64,000 nucleotides of DNA. It comes from Acidovorax sp. Leaf191 (lineage in GTDB: Bacteria; Pseudomonadota; Gammaproteobacteria; Burkholderiales; Burkholderiaceae_C). The stretch lies in assembly GCF_001424425.1 (NCBI RefSeq), contig NZ_LMPT01000001.1, forward strand, positions 109,371-173,370, given 5' to 3'. Of this stretch, positions 43,297 to 51,236 are shown piece after piece (position 1 is the first letter of the stretch; each line of letters begins with the position of its first letter). A program made the position numbers and the translations under genes. The notes below the pieces were generated by a model. The model was not told where the DNA came from. It did not search any database and saw nothing but the letters and a program-made list of their open reading frames with translations.

Positions 43297-43773
43297 ATGT
43301 CCATGCTTCACACACGCTTTGTTCCCTGGGGTCTGCTCACCGCAGCAGCGCTGCTCCTGGCCGGTTGCGCAGACACACCGGCGCCCGCGCCGGAGCCCGA
43401 AGTCACCGCCGCAACGCCCATGGCGGAGCCACCACCACCGCCGCCCGAAGCAGCGCCCGCACCGGCCCCAGAAGAGCCGCGCCTGCCCGCCGACGGCATC
43501 GTCGCGGAGTTCAAGCCGACGCAGGTGAAACTGTCGCCCGAAACCCAGGCCATCCTGACCCGGCTGGCGTCCACGCGGGAGCCCAATGAACGCCTGGAGA
43601 TCACTGGCTACTGCCACCGCAAGGACGCCCCCGTGGACGCCCGCGAGATCGCATTGATGCGCGCCATGGCAGTGCGCAACGAACTGGTCAAGCAAGGCGT
43701 ACCCGCCAAGTCGATCCGCGTGAAGTTCAACACGACACAGGCGCTGCACGCTGTGAAGATCACTGCGAAGTAA
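43297..43773 (+). CDS. Lipoprotein with OmpA-like C-terminal domain
   Basis: A 158-residue protein with a signal peptide and lipobox LLAGC (Cys near residue 24), then a Pro/Ala/Glu-rich linker of about 45 residues. A C-terminal domain follows (about 75-158: ITGYCHRKDAPVDAREIALMRAMAVRNELVKQGV) with the order of OmpA-like peptidoglycan-binding domains, although the usual NxxL-xxxR signature is altered. It is the third same-direction gene after the amidase-like pair, 235 bp away. It could be a peptidoglycan anchor or an immunity lipoprotein. Confidence 0.7.
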   Translation: MSMLHTRFVPWGLLTAAALLLAGCADTPAPAPEPEVTAATPMAEPPPPPPEAAPAPAPEEPRLPADGIVAEFKPTQVKLSPETQAILTRLASTREPNERLEITGYCHRKDAPVDAREIALMRAMAVRNELVKQGVPAKSIRVKFNTTQALHAVKITAK

Positions 43774-43955
43774 GAGGCAGGCGCGCTGCGGGCCACAGCG
43801 CTGCCGCCCCAAGGGCCTCGTGGCCGATCGTGCAAGGAGCCCAGGGGATCGGCCGCAGCGTGCGTTCATCGGCGCGCAGCGCCTTGATTTGATGTGCTGG
43901 GGAAGGATGCTGCCCCGTGCTGGGGGCCTCCAGCAACCGTAGTTGGCTTGGCCCC

Positions 43956-44504
43956 CTAGCTGAAAACGACACCCAACACGACCGCCACCAGGATCAAGAC
44001 GCCCGCGGCGATCCATCCGGACTTCTGGTCCAACCCACCCACTGCGCGCAGCGCTGCATCACGCTCCGGCCCAGCCAGCCCCTGCGCATCGATGCGGCGG
44101 ATGCAATGGGCCATCCAGCGCAGGTAGGTGTTCTTGTGGGTGAACGACACAAGGATCGCAATCCCCAACGCCCTGGCCGCACCGCTCTCGCCCGGAAACG
44201 CGAGATTCAAGACCAGCAACGCCAACAACAGCATGGCCGCCAGCGGGTACATGCGCCTGGACACAGCCCAGCTCACGCCCAGAAAGGGAATGCCCGTCCA
44301 GCACGGGCTGAAATGGGCAAACACACCTTTCTTTTCGGTGCTGGTGACCCGGTCCCACAACGCCCGATATTTGTCAGCATTTGGGCCAATGGCTGTTTCC
44401 ATGTCCTGCCAGCTGATTCCAGTCCAGTCCGTCTTCGCATTGAGTGTCGCTTTGAACTGTTCTGCGAGGGATTCAGAAAAATTCAGATGGGATTTACTGG
44501 TCAA
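43956..44504 (-). CDS. Small inner-membrane protein (DUF2628-like)
   Basis: A 182-residue protein read from TTG 44504, which has AGGAG seven bases upstream; no ATG is better placed. A soluble N-terminus (about 1-60) is followed by hydrophobic helices at about 68-105 (FSPCWTGIPFLGVSWAVSRR, then AAMLLLALLVLNL) and a C-terminal anchor (GWIAAGVLILVAVVLGVVF). The pattern resembles DUF2628. It lies downstream of the RHS immunity gene and may be part of the same accessory block. Confidence 0.6.
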   Translation of the reverse strand: MTSKSHLNFSESLAEQFKATLNAKTDWTGISWQDMETAIGPNADKYRALWDRVTSTEKKGVFAHFSPCWTGIPFLGVSWAVSRRMYPLAAMLLLALLVLNLAFPGESGAARALGIAILVSFTHKNTYLRWMAHCIRRIDAQGLAGPERDAALRAVGGLDQKSGWIAAGVLILVAVVLGVVFS

Positions 44505-44717
44505 AAATTACTCCTGGGTGGCTTATGAAATTCAAGATCGAAGCACTGGCAAAAAATTTCGACACGGTCCATTGATCGTGACTATTTTCGAAATGACTTT
44601 GATTCGGAAATTATATCAGCCATATGTTTGTGATCTTCGAATACTAAATTCACACGCCATCTGCACTGATTGCATCGGGATGCCTCACCCATGAGAACGT
44701 TGCCACCCCATTCAGAT

Positions 44718-45728
44718 TTATGACATGCAGGACTCAATGTCAGCCGAAAGAATGGGCACAGATTCTGCCAAGGCGACGTCAATCCGATTCAAATTGAAGA
44801 ATGGCATCGGCAAGCAATCTGGCACGGAAGTATCGTAGGGGTTAATGGCTTTTGCGACACAGAGATCAACCTTGACGACTCTTCCGACGCCATTCAGCCT
44901 AATTCTCGGCCAAGCACGTTGAACATTGGTATCCCAATCTCTCAAGGCAACGCCGGGTATCACAGATATCTCTTCTATTTCTTCCAGAAAAACATACGAC
45001 CCACTTTGGCAGACAGGCAAACCTACCGGAAAAGAAGAGCCTTCTTCACCTTGCCTAATTGAATTCACCATATAAACCCACGGCGTTATTCCCCAGCAAA
45101 GAATCATCAATCCAGCTTGAAACAACTCGTTGGCAATCTCAGTGGTTGTAAAACTGTTCAAAAGATCGTGTTTGCCATGCCCCAGCTTCTTGACAATGAA
45201 TGAATTAAAAAGATTTTCATCAACGCCAAGAAATCCTAGTTGATCATAGCTTTCGTATACAAACGAATTTGCACGAAGTTGCGGCGTAGTTTTTTCTTCT
45301 TTGCAGAAGATCAGATGAATAAAAAGAATTTCGGAATAAACAACCCCTCTCGTCTCATATTCCTCTGCAGTACAGCTCCTACCGATCAAAGGCACATATC
45401 GGCGCGCGGAAACATGCATTTCAAAACGCCCCCCGCGTCTCACCGCATCCGGCAGATCAATATCTATTGCCAGATTGGACAATGCGACGCCAGATCGCAA
45501 ATCAACTTCATATTTCCTCTCATAAATCAGATCGCCGTCAATGTATTTCCTACTGCTTTGAACCAACGCGTCAACATACTCAACAGTCAACACCGACCTA
45601 TAATCAAAACCAAGACCATCCACAAAGTGGAAAACATCGATATTATCTAATTTTCCGTCGTGCGACGCAGACAAACACGCAGCAGACAAATGCTTGGAAG
45701 CTTGATAAAAATAATTATTAACTTCCAT
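44718..45728 (-). CDS. Putative immunity protein of the RHS toxin
   Basis: A 336-residue cytoplasmic-type protein beginning MEVNNYFYQASKHL at 45728, two bases after the RHS stop. AAAGGAGGGG lies 11-12 bases upstream, inside the toxin gene. It belongs to no family I recognise. Base composition is markedly AT-rich compared with flanking genes, and it extends into the toxin tip, which is typical of exchangeable toxin/immunity cassettes. Function is inferred from position only. Confidence 0.65.
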   Translation of the reverse strand: MEVNNYFYQASKHLSAACLSASHDGKLDNIDVFHFVDGLGFDYRSVLTVEYVDALVQSSRKYIDGDLIYERKYEVDLRSGVALSNLAIDIDLPDAVRRGGRFEMHVSARRYVPLIGRSCTAEEYETRGVVYSEILFIHLIFCKEEKTTPQLRANSFVYESYDQLGFLGVDENLFNSFIVKKLGHGKHDLLNSFTTTEIANELFQAGLMILCWGITPWVYMVNSIRQGEEGSSFPVGLPVCQSGSYVFLEEIEEISVIPGVALRDWDTNVQRAWPRIRLNGVGRVVKVDLCVAKAINPYDTSVPDCLPMPFFNLNRIDVALAESVPILSADIESCMS

Positions 45729-45730
45729 TT

Positions 45731-48700
45731 TCAACACGCCCCTCCTTTGGATCGAGCCCAAGCCTTAGTTTTTTCCCACGCTTCAGCTGGCGAGACATTT
45801 GCAGCAAGCAGCGCTCCCTTCGTACCATCTGCCTTCAACAAATGCAGATCGCCTCGCACATCTGCGATATCTGGGTTGTTGTAGTGCTTTCCAAGGCTTT
45901 CCAACCAAGAACTCGCACTCGCATTAGCCGGAAGCTGTCCCGGTTTAACTACCGGTTTGGTCGCTGTTCCATAACCGTTATAACCGTGCATCTTGCTGTG
46001 TTCAAGACCCGTCCATTGAGAGTTATTCCAAAACATAGCAGGAACACCGGTTTGAGAGTTTAAAGGATGCACTCCCAAATGTGTGGCAACCTGCCATGGT
46101 GCCATATGATGTCCTTGCCCCACAGGGTTGGACAACGGCATCAATCCTAAAGGATCAGACCACGACACCGGGTTAGGTGAATAACTACCCAGATTGATGC
46201 CCCCCAACATTCCGATGGGATCCAAGCTTATGAATCGACCGATATCTGCATCGTAATACCGAAAGGTGTTGTAGTGCAGCCCCGTTTCATGGTCCAGGTA
46301 CTGCCCCTGAAAGCGCAAGTTCTGCTGTTTGCCGCCTTCTTCAGGAATGTCCCCCTGCGTCTGGTTAGGCAAAGTGGCACCACTCAGGTGGCGCGCCTGC
46401 CAAGTTTCCTCCACAGTGCTGCCCCAGGTCCTGTAGTGGGCATGCCACACCAATTGGCCCTGGGCATTGCTCAGCTCTTCAGGCAGCCCGATTTGGTCGG
46501 TGTGGAAGTAATACACTGCACACAACTTGACCTGCGCCTGGACGCCGTCTGTTCCTGTGGCCAATGCTTGGCGCTGCGACTGCGTGTCAAGCGCAGCCCA
46601 GTAACGAGACTCTTCGTCGTTGGCGGCGGCGGGCGATGGAGATAGTGGACAGATATTGCGGCCGACATCGCTTGCATGGCGTATGTCAGCCGCTACCGTT
46701 TTTGACACAGATGCTAACGGCCCATCCGCGATGGCACCCAACCCTCCGCGCGCCGTCCTGCCCCCGTCAGCGTCCAATCGCGCCAGCGGTACACCGCTAC
46801 CTGGTTCGTATATGTAGCTGATAGCTCTGGCGGCCCGTCGCTCTTCGATCAGGCGCATGCTTTCCCAGATGAACACTGTCGTGCCGAACGCGTCGTGCTT
46901 GGCCACCCTGCGTCCTATGGCGTCGTAGTCAAACCGGGTGCTCTGCGTGGTCTGGTGTTCCGTGCCAGGGCGCCGCGTGGTGGCAACTTCGACCAAACGG
47001 TTCTCTTCGTCCCAGAAGAAGGTCTGGTCCGTGTGCCTGCCACTGAGTTTGCGTACCAGCCGACCGTGGCCATCGTAGAAGTAGCGTTTGTCTTCATACA
47101 CCCGCACCAGGTTGTCGCGCACGTAGCCCGCTTGCAAGTGCTGAGTGCGATTGGCCAAGGCGGCCTGACTCTGGTTGTCCAGTATGTTGCCGGCCGGGTC
47201 GTACTGGAAGGCTTCGCTGTGGGCTGCGGGTTGGCCTGGGCTGGCAGGCGTGCCTGCAAATGGCTGCCGAATGGTGTGCTCCACACGGCCTGTAGCATCG
47301 TAGCGATGGCCCGTGTCGCCACGCAGGCTGTGGCGGCTTTGGCGAAGCTCGCCCACCTTGTCGTAGGCGTAGGCCTTCATCAAGCCGTCCAGAGGGTTCT
47401 GCTCGTGGGTCCCAGCACTCAGTACCGCACGTTGCCAAGGCGTGTCGCTGGCCCGGAATGGCGGAGCATGCTGGTCTGCGGATTGGCTCCAGGCCCCCAG
47501 CCTGCGGCCCAGCGGGTCCAGGGCATAGCGGGTCTGCACCTGGCCCTGGGTGCGGTGGACCTCGCGGTGCAAGGCGTCACGTTCGATATCGCTGATGAGC
47601 TGGTGCACCGCCAGCGCATCCGGGCTTTGGGTATCACGCTGGCTGTAGTTGATCTGGTGCAGGTGCCCCGACCCATAGTGCAGGTAGTTCAGCGCTCGTT
47701 CGATGTGCGGGCGCCCTGCCAGGGCGGGCAGCAGCGTCTGGGTGCGGTTGCCCAGCGCATCGTGGCTGTGTTGCAGGGCATGGCTTTGGCCGGTCACTTC
47801 ATCGGTGCTGATTTCCTCCACCAGGTTGCCGACCATGTCGTACGCGAACTTGCTGGTGTGCAAGGGCTTGAGGCTGCCGTCTTCCTGCAAGGCCAGTTTC
47901 CTGGCCTGCGTCAGTTGGTCCAGGGGGTCGTAGCTGTAGTGATAGTGATGCCGCGCCGTGCGCTTTTCCACTAGGCGGCCCGCCGCGTCGCGCAGAAGCT
48001 CGGTGCGCAAGACGCCTGTGGGTTGAAGGCCTGGCAACGCGCCAGCGGGCAAGTCGTCGGCGCCCGGGTGATGGTTGACGGCCACAGGCCATCCATTGGC
48101 GTCGTACTCCACCGTCACGCGCTGGCCGCCGACGCGGGTCTCCTCCACCATGCGGTCAGCGGCGTCGTAGGTAAAGCCGTAGTGCTGGCCGTTTTCGTTG
48201 ACCAGCGTGCTCAGCCGATGGGCGGCGTCGTAGGTCAGCGTGACGCCGCGCTGTTCTTCATCGATCTGTGTATGCAGTTGACCACGCTGGGTGTAGCTCC
48301 AGTGGCGGGTGCGTGGCTGGGCGTCGGTGTGCGCCACCGGGCGTCCGGCAGCATCGTAACGCCAGCTTTGCGTGGTGCCATCGGCCAGCGTGAGCGTGAG
48401 CAGTTCGCCCGTGGGGCCATGCCCCAGCGATGTGGTGTGCCCCAGCGCATCGACAACACGCTGGAGATGGCCCGCGCCGTCATAGTGGTACTGGGTGCGC
48501 TGGCCCGAGCAATCCACATATTCCACCAGCAGGCCGCGTACGTCATGGCGCAGCTTCTTGACTCCGCCTTTGCCGTCCCGGACCTGCAGCAGCAGCCCGT
48601 TGCCGTCGTACGCATACTCTGTCGTGGTTCCATCGGGCGCATGTGCCAGGGTGCACAGGCCCAGTGGGTTGTACTCGTAGCGCCATATGGTTCCATCGGG

Positions 48701-50665
48701 CAGCGTGACTGCCAATGGCTCGAACCAATTGGTGTCCCACAGGGTGCGAGTGCGCCGACCCAGGGCATCGATCTCGGCAGTTCGCATGCCGTTGTAGTCG
48801 TACTCGAACCTGAGGCTCTGCCCGCCGGGGGGAATGCATTCCAGCAGCTCTCGCGCAGGGCTCCACCGCAGGTTCCAGCTTTGACCCAGCGGGTTGGTGT
48901 AGCGCGTCAGGTTGTAGAGCTCGTCCCACTGCCATTCTTGCCGACGGCCCAGTTGGTCGACGGATACCGTGATACCGCGGGGTGGCAGTGTGTTGGCCTG
49001 AGCAGCCTTCTGCGCATCTGCGCTGTCCAACTGGCCGTACCGGATGTCGTAGCTCTCTCCATCGCTGGTCCAGTGGCGCACCACGCGGCGGTCGCGGCCT
49101 GTCAGCGTCATCCAGGGGCTTGCGGGCGCCAAGCCCTCGAGAATTGGCCCCCCTGCTTGTTCAACGGTTTCCCACACGTAGCTCGACTCGAGCCCCGCAG
49201 CGTCCACCTGCCAGGTCATCAGACCATCCGTATAAGCGAACTGGCGTATCACGCGGCCGGTCCTGTCCAGCACCTTGACCAGCTGGCCGCTGGCGTCGTA
49301 CTCGTAACTCGCGAGCAGGCCTGTCCGCTCGCCCGACACCCCCTGCAGTAGGCCGATGTGCGTGACACGGCCTGACGCCTCATGGAGCTTGAATTCGATG
49401 ATGCGGCCAAGATGGTCCGTCATGCGCACCAGCCGCTGGAGTGCATCGCGCCGCAGCCGTACCCAGTGGTTAAAGCGGTCCTGGATGCGCTGCAGCCGCA
49501 ACATCTGCGTGCCCGCACCGCCTGCGCCATCGACTGGAAGCACGGGCCCATGCACTGGCCCGAACTGGTAGCGAATGTGGTCGAGGTCCACCACTTCGTA
49601 TGCCCCACCGGGAGTGCAGTTAACGATGTACCCTTCTGCCGTATTGAAGAATGCGTTTCCTGGCTCCACCCAAGGCAGGTTGACGCGCCGTCCCTGCCTG
49701 CTTACAAAAATGAGAGAGCCGGATGCAGCCGCCGAGGGCGGGGTGACATGAAGCTCCATGTCGAACGGAAGTGACCACCCTTTCCCATGAATGGTATCTG
49801 TGCGGTGATCATGGCTGCTGTAGAAGCGGGCCCATTCAATGCCCATGGGGCCTGGCAGCACAAAATCCGTATCGCCTGATCCGTCGAGGATCTTCCCGCC
49901 CGTCATGGGAATCACCGGGCGCCCCATCACCCATTGAATGCCCCTGGCGGCCGCGTCGCCGATGTAGTTGCCGACGACTGCCATGCCCATACAGCCCAGT
50001 TTGGCCGGCAAGCTGCCGCGCCCCAGCAATGCAGGGGCAAACTCCAGCGCCGTCTCCCACATGTCTTTGTCATCGGCGATGTTCAGATACTGGGTCTTGT
50101 TTCCTCCTACGAGCACGTTGTCCGAACCAGTGACGATCTGGGCTGCGCACATGAGCTTGTCGCCCTTGCGGGCTGCAGGGCCGGTTTCGATGAACACCGA
50201 GTCGCTGCCCTCCGCAATCTTGTTGGGCTCTGGCATGGGGTGCTTCGAGCACACGGCGGAGTCCAAAATGGCGCGCATGGCCTCGCGCTGGTTGATGAGG
50301 ACCGTGGCAGCACCTTTGATGCCAAGCGCGCCGGTGATGTCCATCTCACCAATGCCCTCGGTCATTTCCTGTATTTTTTTCTCTTTGTAGTCGTTCCACC
50401 CTGTCATCCGGCCTATGAAGCCAGCTACCGCCCCACTGATGACCATGCCGGCGCACGTCGTGCCCAGAAATGCAAAAGCCGCACCAAAGGTCACGGCGGC
50501 ACCCGCCAGAGGCGCAGCCACCACCGCGACCGCGGCGATGGCCCCCGCCACCAGCAGCCCCTCGGCCACCATGGAACCCACACGCAGCGCCGTGCGAGCC
50601 AGCCGCGCCCACACCCCCACGTGACCGATTTCGTCCTTCATGCGAGCCGCAGCCATGCCTCCCAT
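45731..50665 (-). CDS. RHS-repeat T6SS effector with prePAAR, PAAR and a C-terminal nuclease-like toxin
   Basis: A 1644-residue protein. Residues 6-15 read AARMKDEIGH, the prePAAR motif AARxxDxxxH. A long hydrophobic region follows (about 28-90), then a PAAR-like domain (about 140-200) with CSKHP and CAAQIVTGSDNVLVGG. The RHS/YD-repeat cage spans about 260-1500 (many Y-D-x-x-G-R units) and ends in the core motif DPIGMLGGINLGSYSPNP followed by WSDPLGL, the self-cleavage region. The final 136 residues are a toxin tip with GHHMAPW and GLEHSKMHGYNG, resembling HNH/Endonuclease VII-type (GHH-like) nucleases. VgrG and the Eag chaperone lie upstream, the immunity gene 2 bp downstream. Confidence 0.93.
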   Translation of the reverse strand: MGGMAAARMKDEIGHVGVWARLARTALRVGSMVAEGLLVAGAIAAVAVVAAPLAGAAVTFGAAFAFLGTTCAGMVISGAVAGFIGRMTGWNDYKEKKIQEMTEGIGEMDITGALGIKGAATVLINQREAMRAILDSAVCSKHPMPEPNKIAEGSDSVFIETGPAARKGDKLMCAAQIVTGSDNVLVGGNKTQYLNIADDKDMWETALEFAPALLGRGSLPAKLGCMGMAVVGNYIGDAAARGIQWVMGRPVIPMTGGKILDGSGDTDFVLPGPMGIEWARFYSSHDHRTDTIHGKGWSLPFDMELHVTPPSAAASGSLIFVSRQGRRVNLPWVEPGNAFFNTAEGYIVNCTPGGAYEVVDLDHIRYQFGPVHGPVLPVDGAGGAGTQMLRLQRIQDRFNHWVRLRRDALQRLVRMTDHLGRIIEFKLHEASGRVTHIGLLQGVSGERTGLLASYEYDASGQLVKVLDRTGRVIRQFAYTDGLMTWQVDAAGLESSYVWETVEQAGGPILEGLAPASPWMTLTGRDRRVVRHWTSDGESYDIRYGQLDSADAQKAAQANTLPPRGITVSVDQLGRRQEWQWDELYNLTRYTNPLGQSWNLRWSPARELLECIPPGGQSLRFEYDYNGMRTAEIDALGRRTRTLWDTNWFEPLAVTLPDGTIWRYEYNPLGLCTLAHAPDGTTTEYAYDGNGLLLQVRDGKGGVKKLRHDVRGLLVEYVDCSGQRTQYHYDGAGHLQRVVDALGHTTSLGHGPTGELLTLTLADGTTQSWRYDAAGRPVAHTDAQPRTRHWSYTQRGQLHTQIDEEQRGVTLTYDAAHRLSTLVNENGQHYGFTYDAADRMVEETRVGGQRVTVEYDANGWPVAVNHHPGADDLPAGALPGLQPTGVLRTELLRDAAGRLVEKRTARHHYHYSYDPLDQLTQARKLALQEDGSLKPLHTSKFAYDMVGNLVEEISTDEVTGQSHALQHSHDALGNRTQTLLPALAGRPHIERALNYLHYGSGHLHQINYSQRDTQSPDALAVHQLISDIERDALHREVHRTQGQVQTRYALDPLGRRLGAWSQSADQHAPPFRASDTPWQRAVLSAGTHEQNPLDGLMKAYAYDKVGELRQSRHSLRGDTGHRYDATGRVEHTIRQPFAGTPASPGQPAAHSEAFQYDPAGNILDNQSQAALANRTQHLQAGYVRDNLVRVYEDKRYFYDGHGRLVRKLSGRHTDQTFFWDEENRLVEVATTRRPGTEHQTTQSTRFDYDAIGRRVAKHDAFGTTVFIWESMRLIEERRAARAISYIYEPGSGVPLARLDADGGRTARGGLGAIADGPLASVSKTVAADIRHASDVGRNICPLSPSPAAANDEESRYWAALDTQSQRQALATGTDGVQAQVKLCAVYYFHTDQIGLPEELSNAQGQLVWHAHYRTWGSTVEETWQARHLSGATLPNQTQGDIPEEGGKQQNLRFQGQYLDHETGLHYNTFRYYDADIGRFISLDPIGMLGGINLGSYSPNPVSWSDPLGLMPLSNPVGQGHHMAPWQVATHLGVHPLNSQTGVPAMFWNNSQWTGLEHSKMHGYNGYGTATKPVVKPGQLPANASASSWLESLGKHYNNPDIADVRGDLHLLKADGTKGALLAANVSPAEAWEKTKAWARSKGGAC

Positions 50666-50738
50666 CTGTGGGTCCTGTCTTTGGTGGTGTTGGTGAAAGG
50701 AGGTAGCTTTTGCTCAGTGAACAGGCGGTCAGGTCGCG

Positions 50739-51173
50739 TTACTTGGCATGAAGCTCAAAGCTGCCGAGCACGGCGTCCACGATCTGCAGGTGCTCGGGTG
50801 TCAGCGGGGCCGGAGATGTGAAGGTAAAGCTCAACATCTTCCGGGTGTCCGGCAGCTGAAAAATCGCCTGCACGTGATGGAGCGTCTGACCTTGCTGCTT
50901 GTAGCTGACCGGAAACCGCACCCCATCGATCTTTGCGCGCACGCCCAGCTTTTGCGGTTCCGGCACACCTTTGCTGAACTTGCTCACTTGCTTGGCTGCC
51001 AAGGCCATCTGCCGGTCCACAAACTGCGCGGGGGTCTCGTCGACCTCCAGGTCTTCGCGCGTGATGACGATCGTCAGGCCTCCTGACGCGGGGCTGGGCA
51101 TCAGGACATGCACCGTTCGGTCGAGCGAGTAGTCCGGGGTATTGATGAACCCCTCGTTGAAGTGGTAACGCAT
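50739..51173 (-). CDS. Eag-type T6SS chaperone (DUF1795)
   Basis: A 144-residue protein starting at MRYHFNEGFINTPDYSLDR, followed by HVLMPSP and LTIVITRE: the DcrB/DUF1795 fold of EagT6/EagR chaperones. These bind and shield the N-terminal transmembrane helices of prePAAR effectors before loading on VgrG, matching the RHS protein encoded 73 bp downstream. ATG 51173 lacks an evident ribosome site, so coupling to vgrG translation is possible. Confidence 0.9.
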   Translation of the reverse strand: MRYHFNEGFINTPDYSLDRTVHVLMPSPASGGLTIVITREDLEVDETPAQFVDRQMALAAKQVSKFSKGVPEPQKLGVRAKIDGVRFPVSYKQQGQTLHHVQAIFQLPDTRKMLSFTFTSPAPLTPEHLQIVDAVLGSFELHAK

Positions 51174-51236
51174 AGGAAATAGGAGGTGGTTGTAGAGCCT
51201 GCAGCGGCGTGCCTTTGGCACACCGCCCGCACACCG

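Noticed and set aside
44582..44690. Short minus-strand frame (MGEASRCNQCRWRV...) after the immunity gene
   Set aside because: About 36 residues, no good ribosome site, no recognised family. It could be a decayed immunity fragment but cannot be supported.
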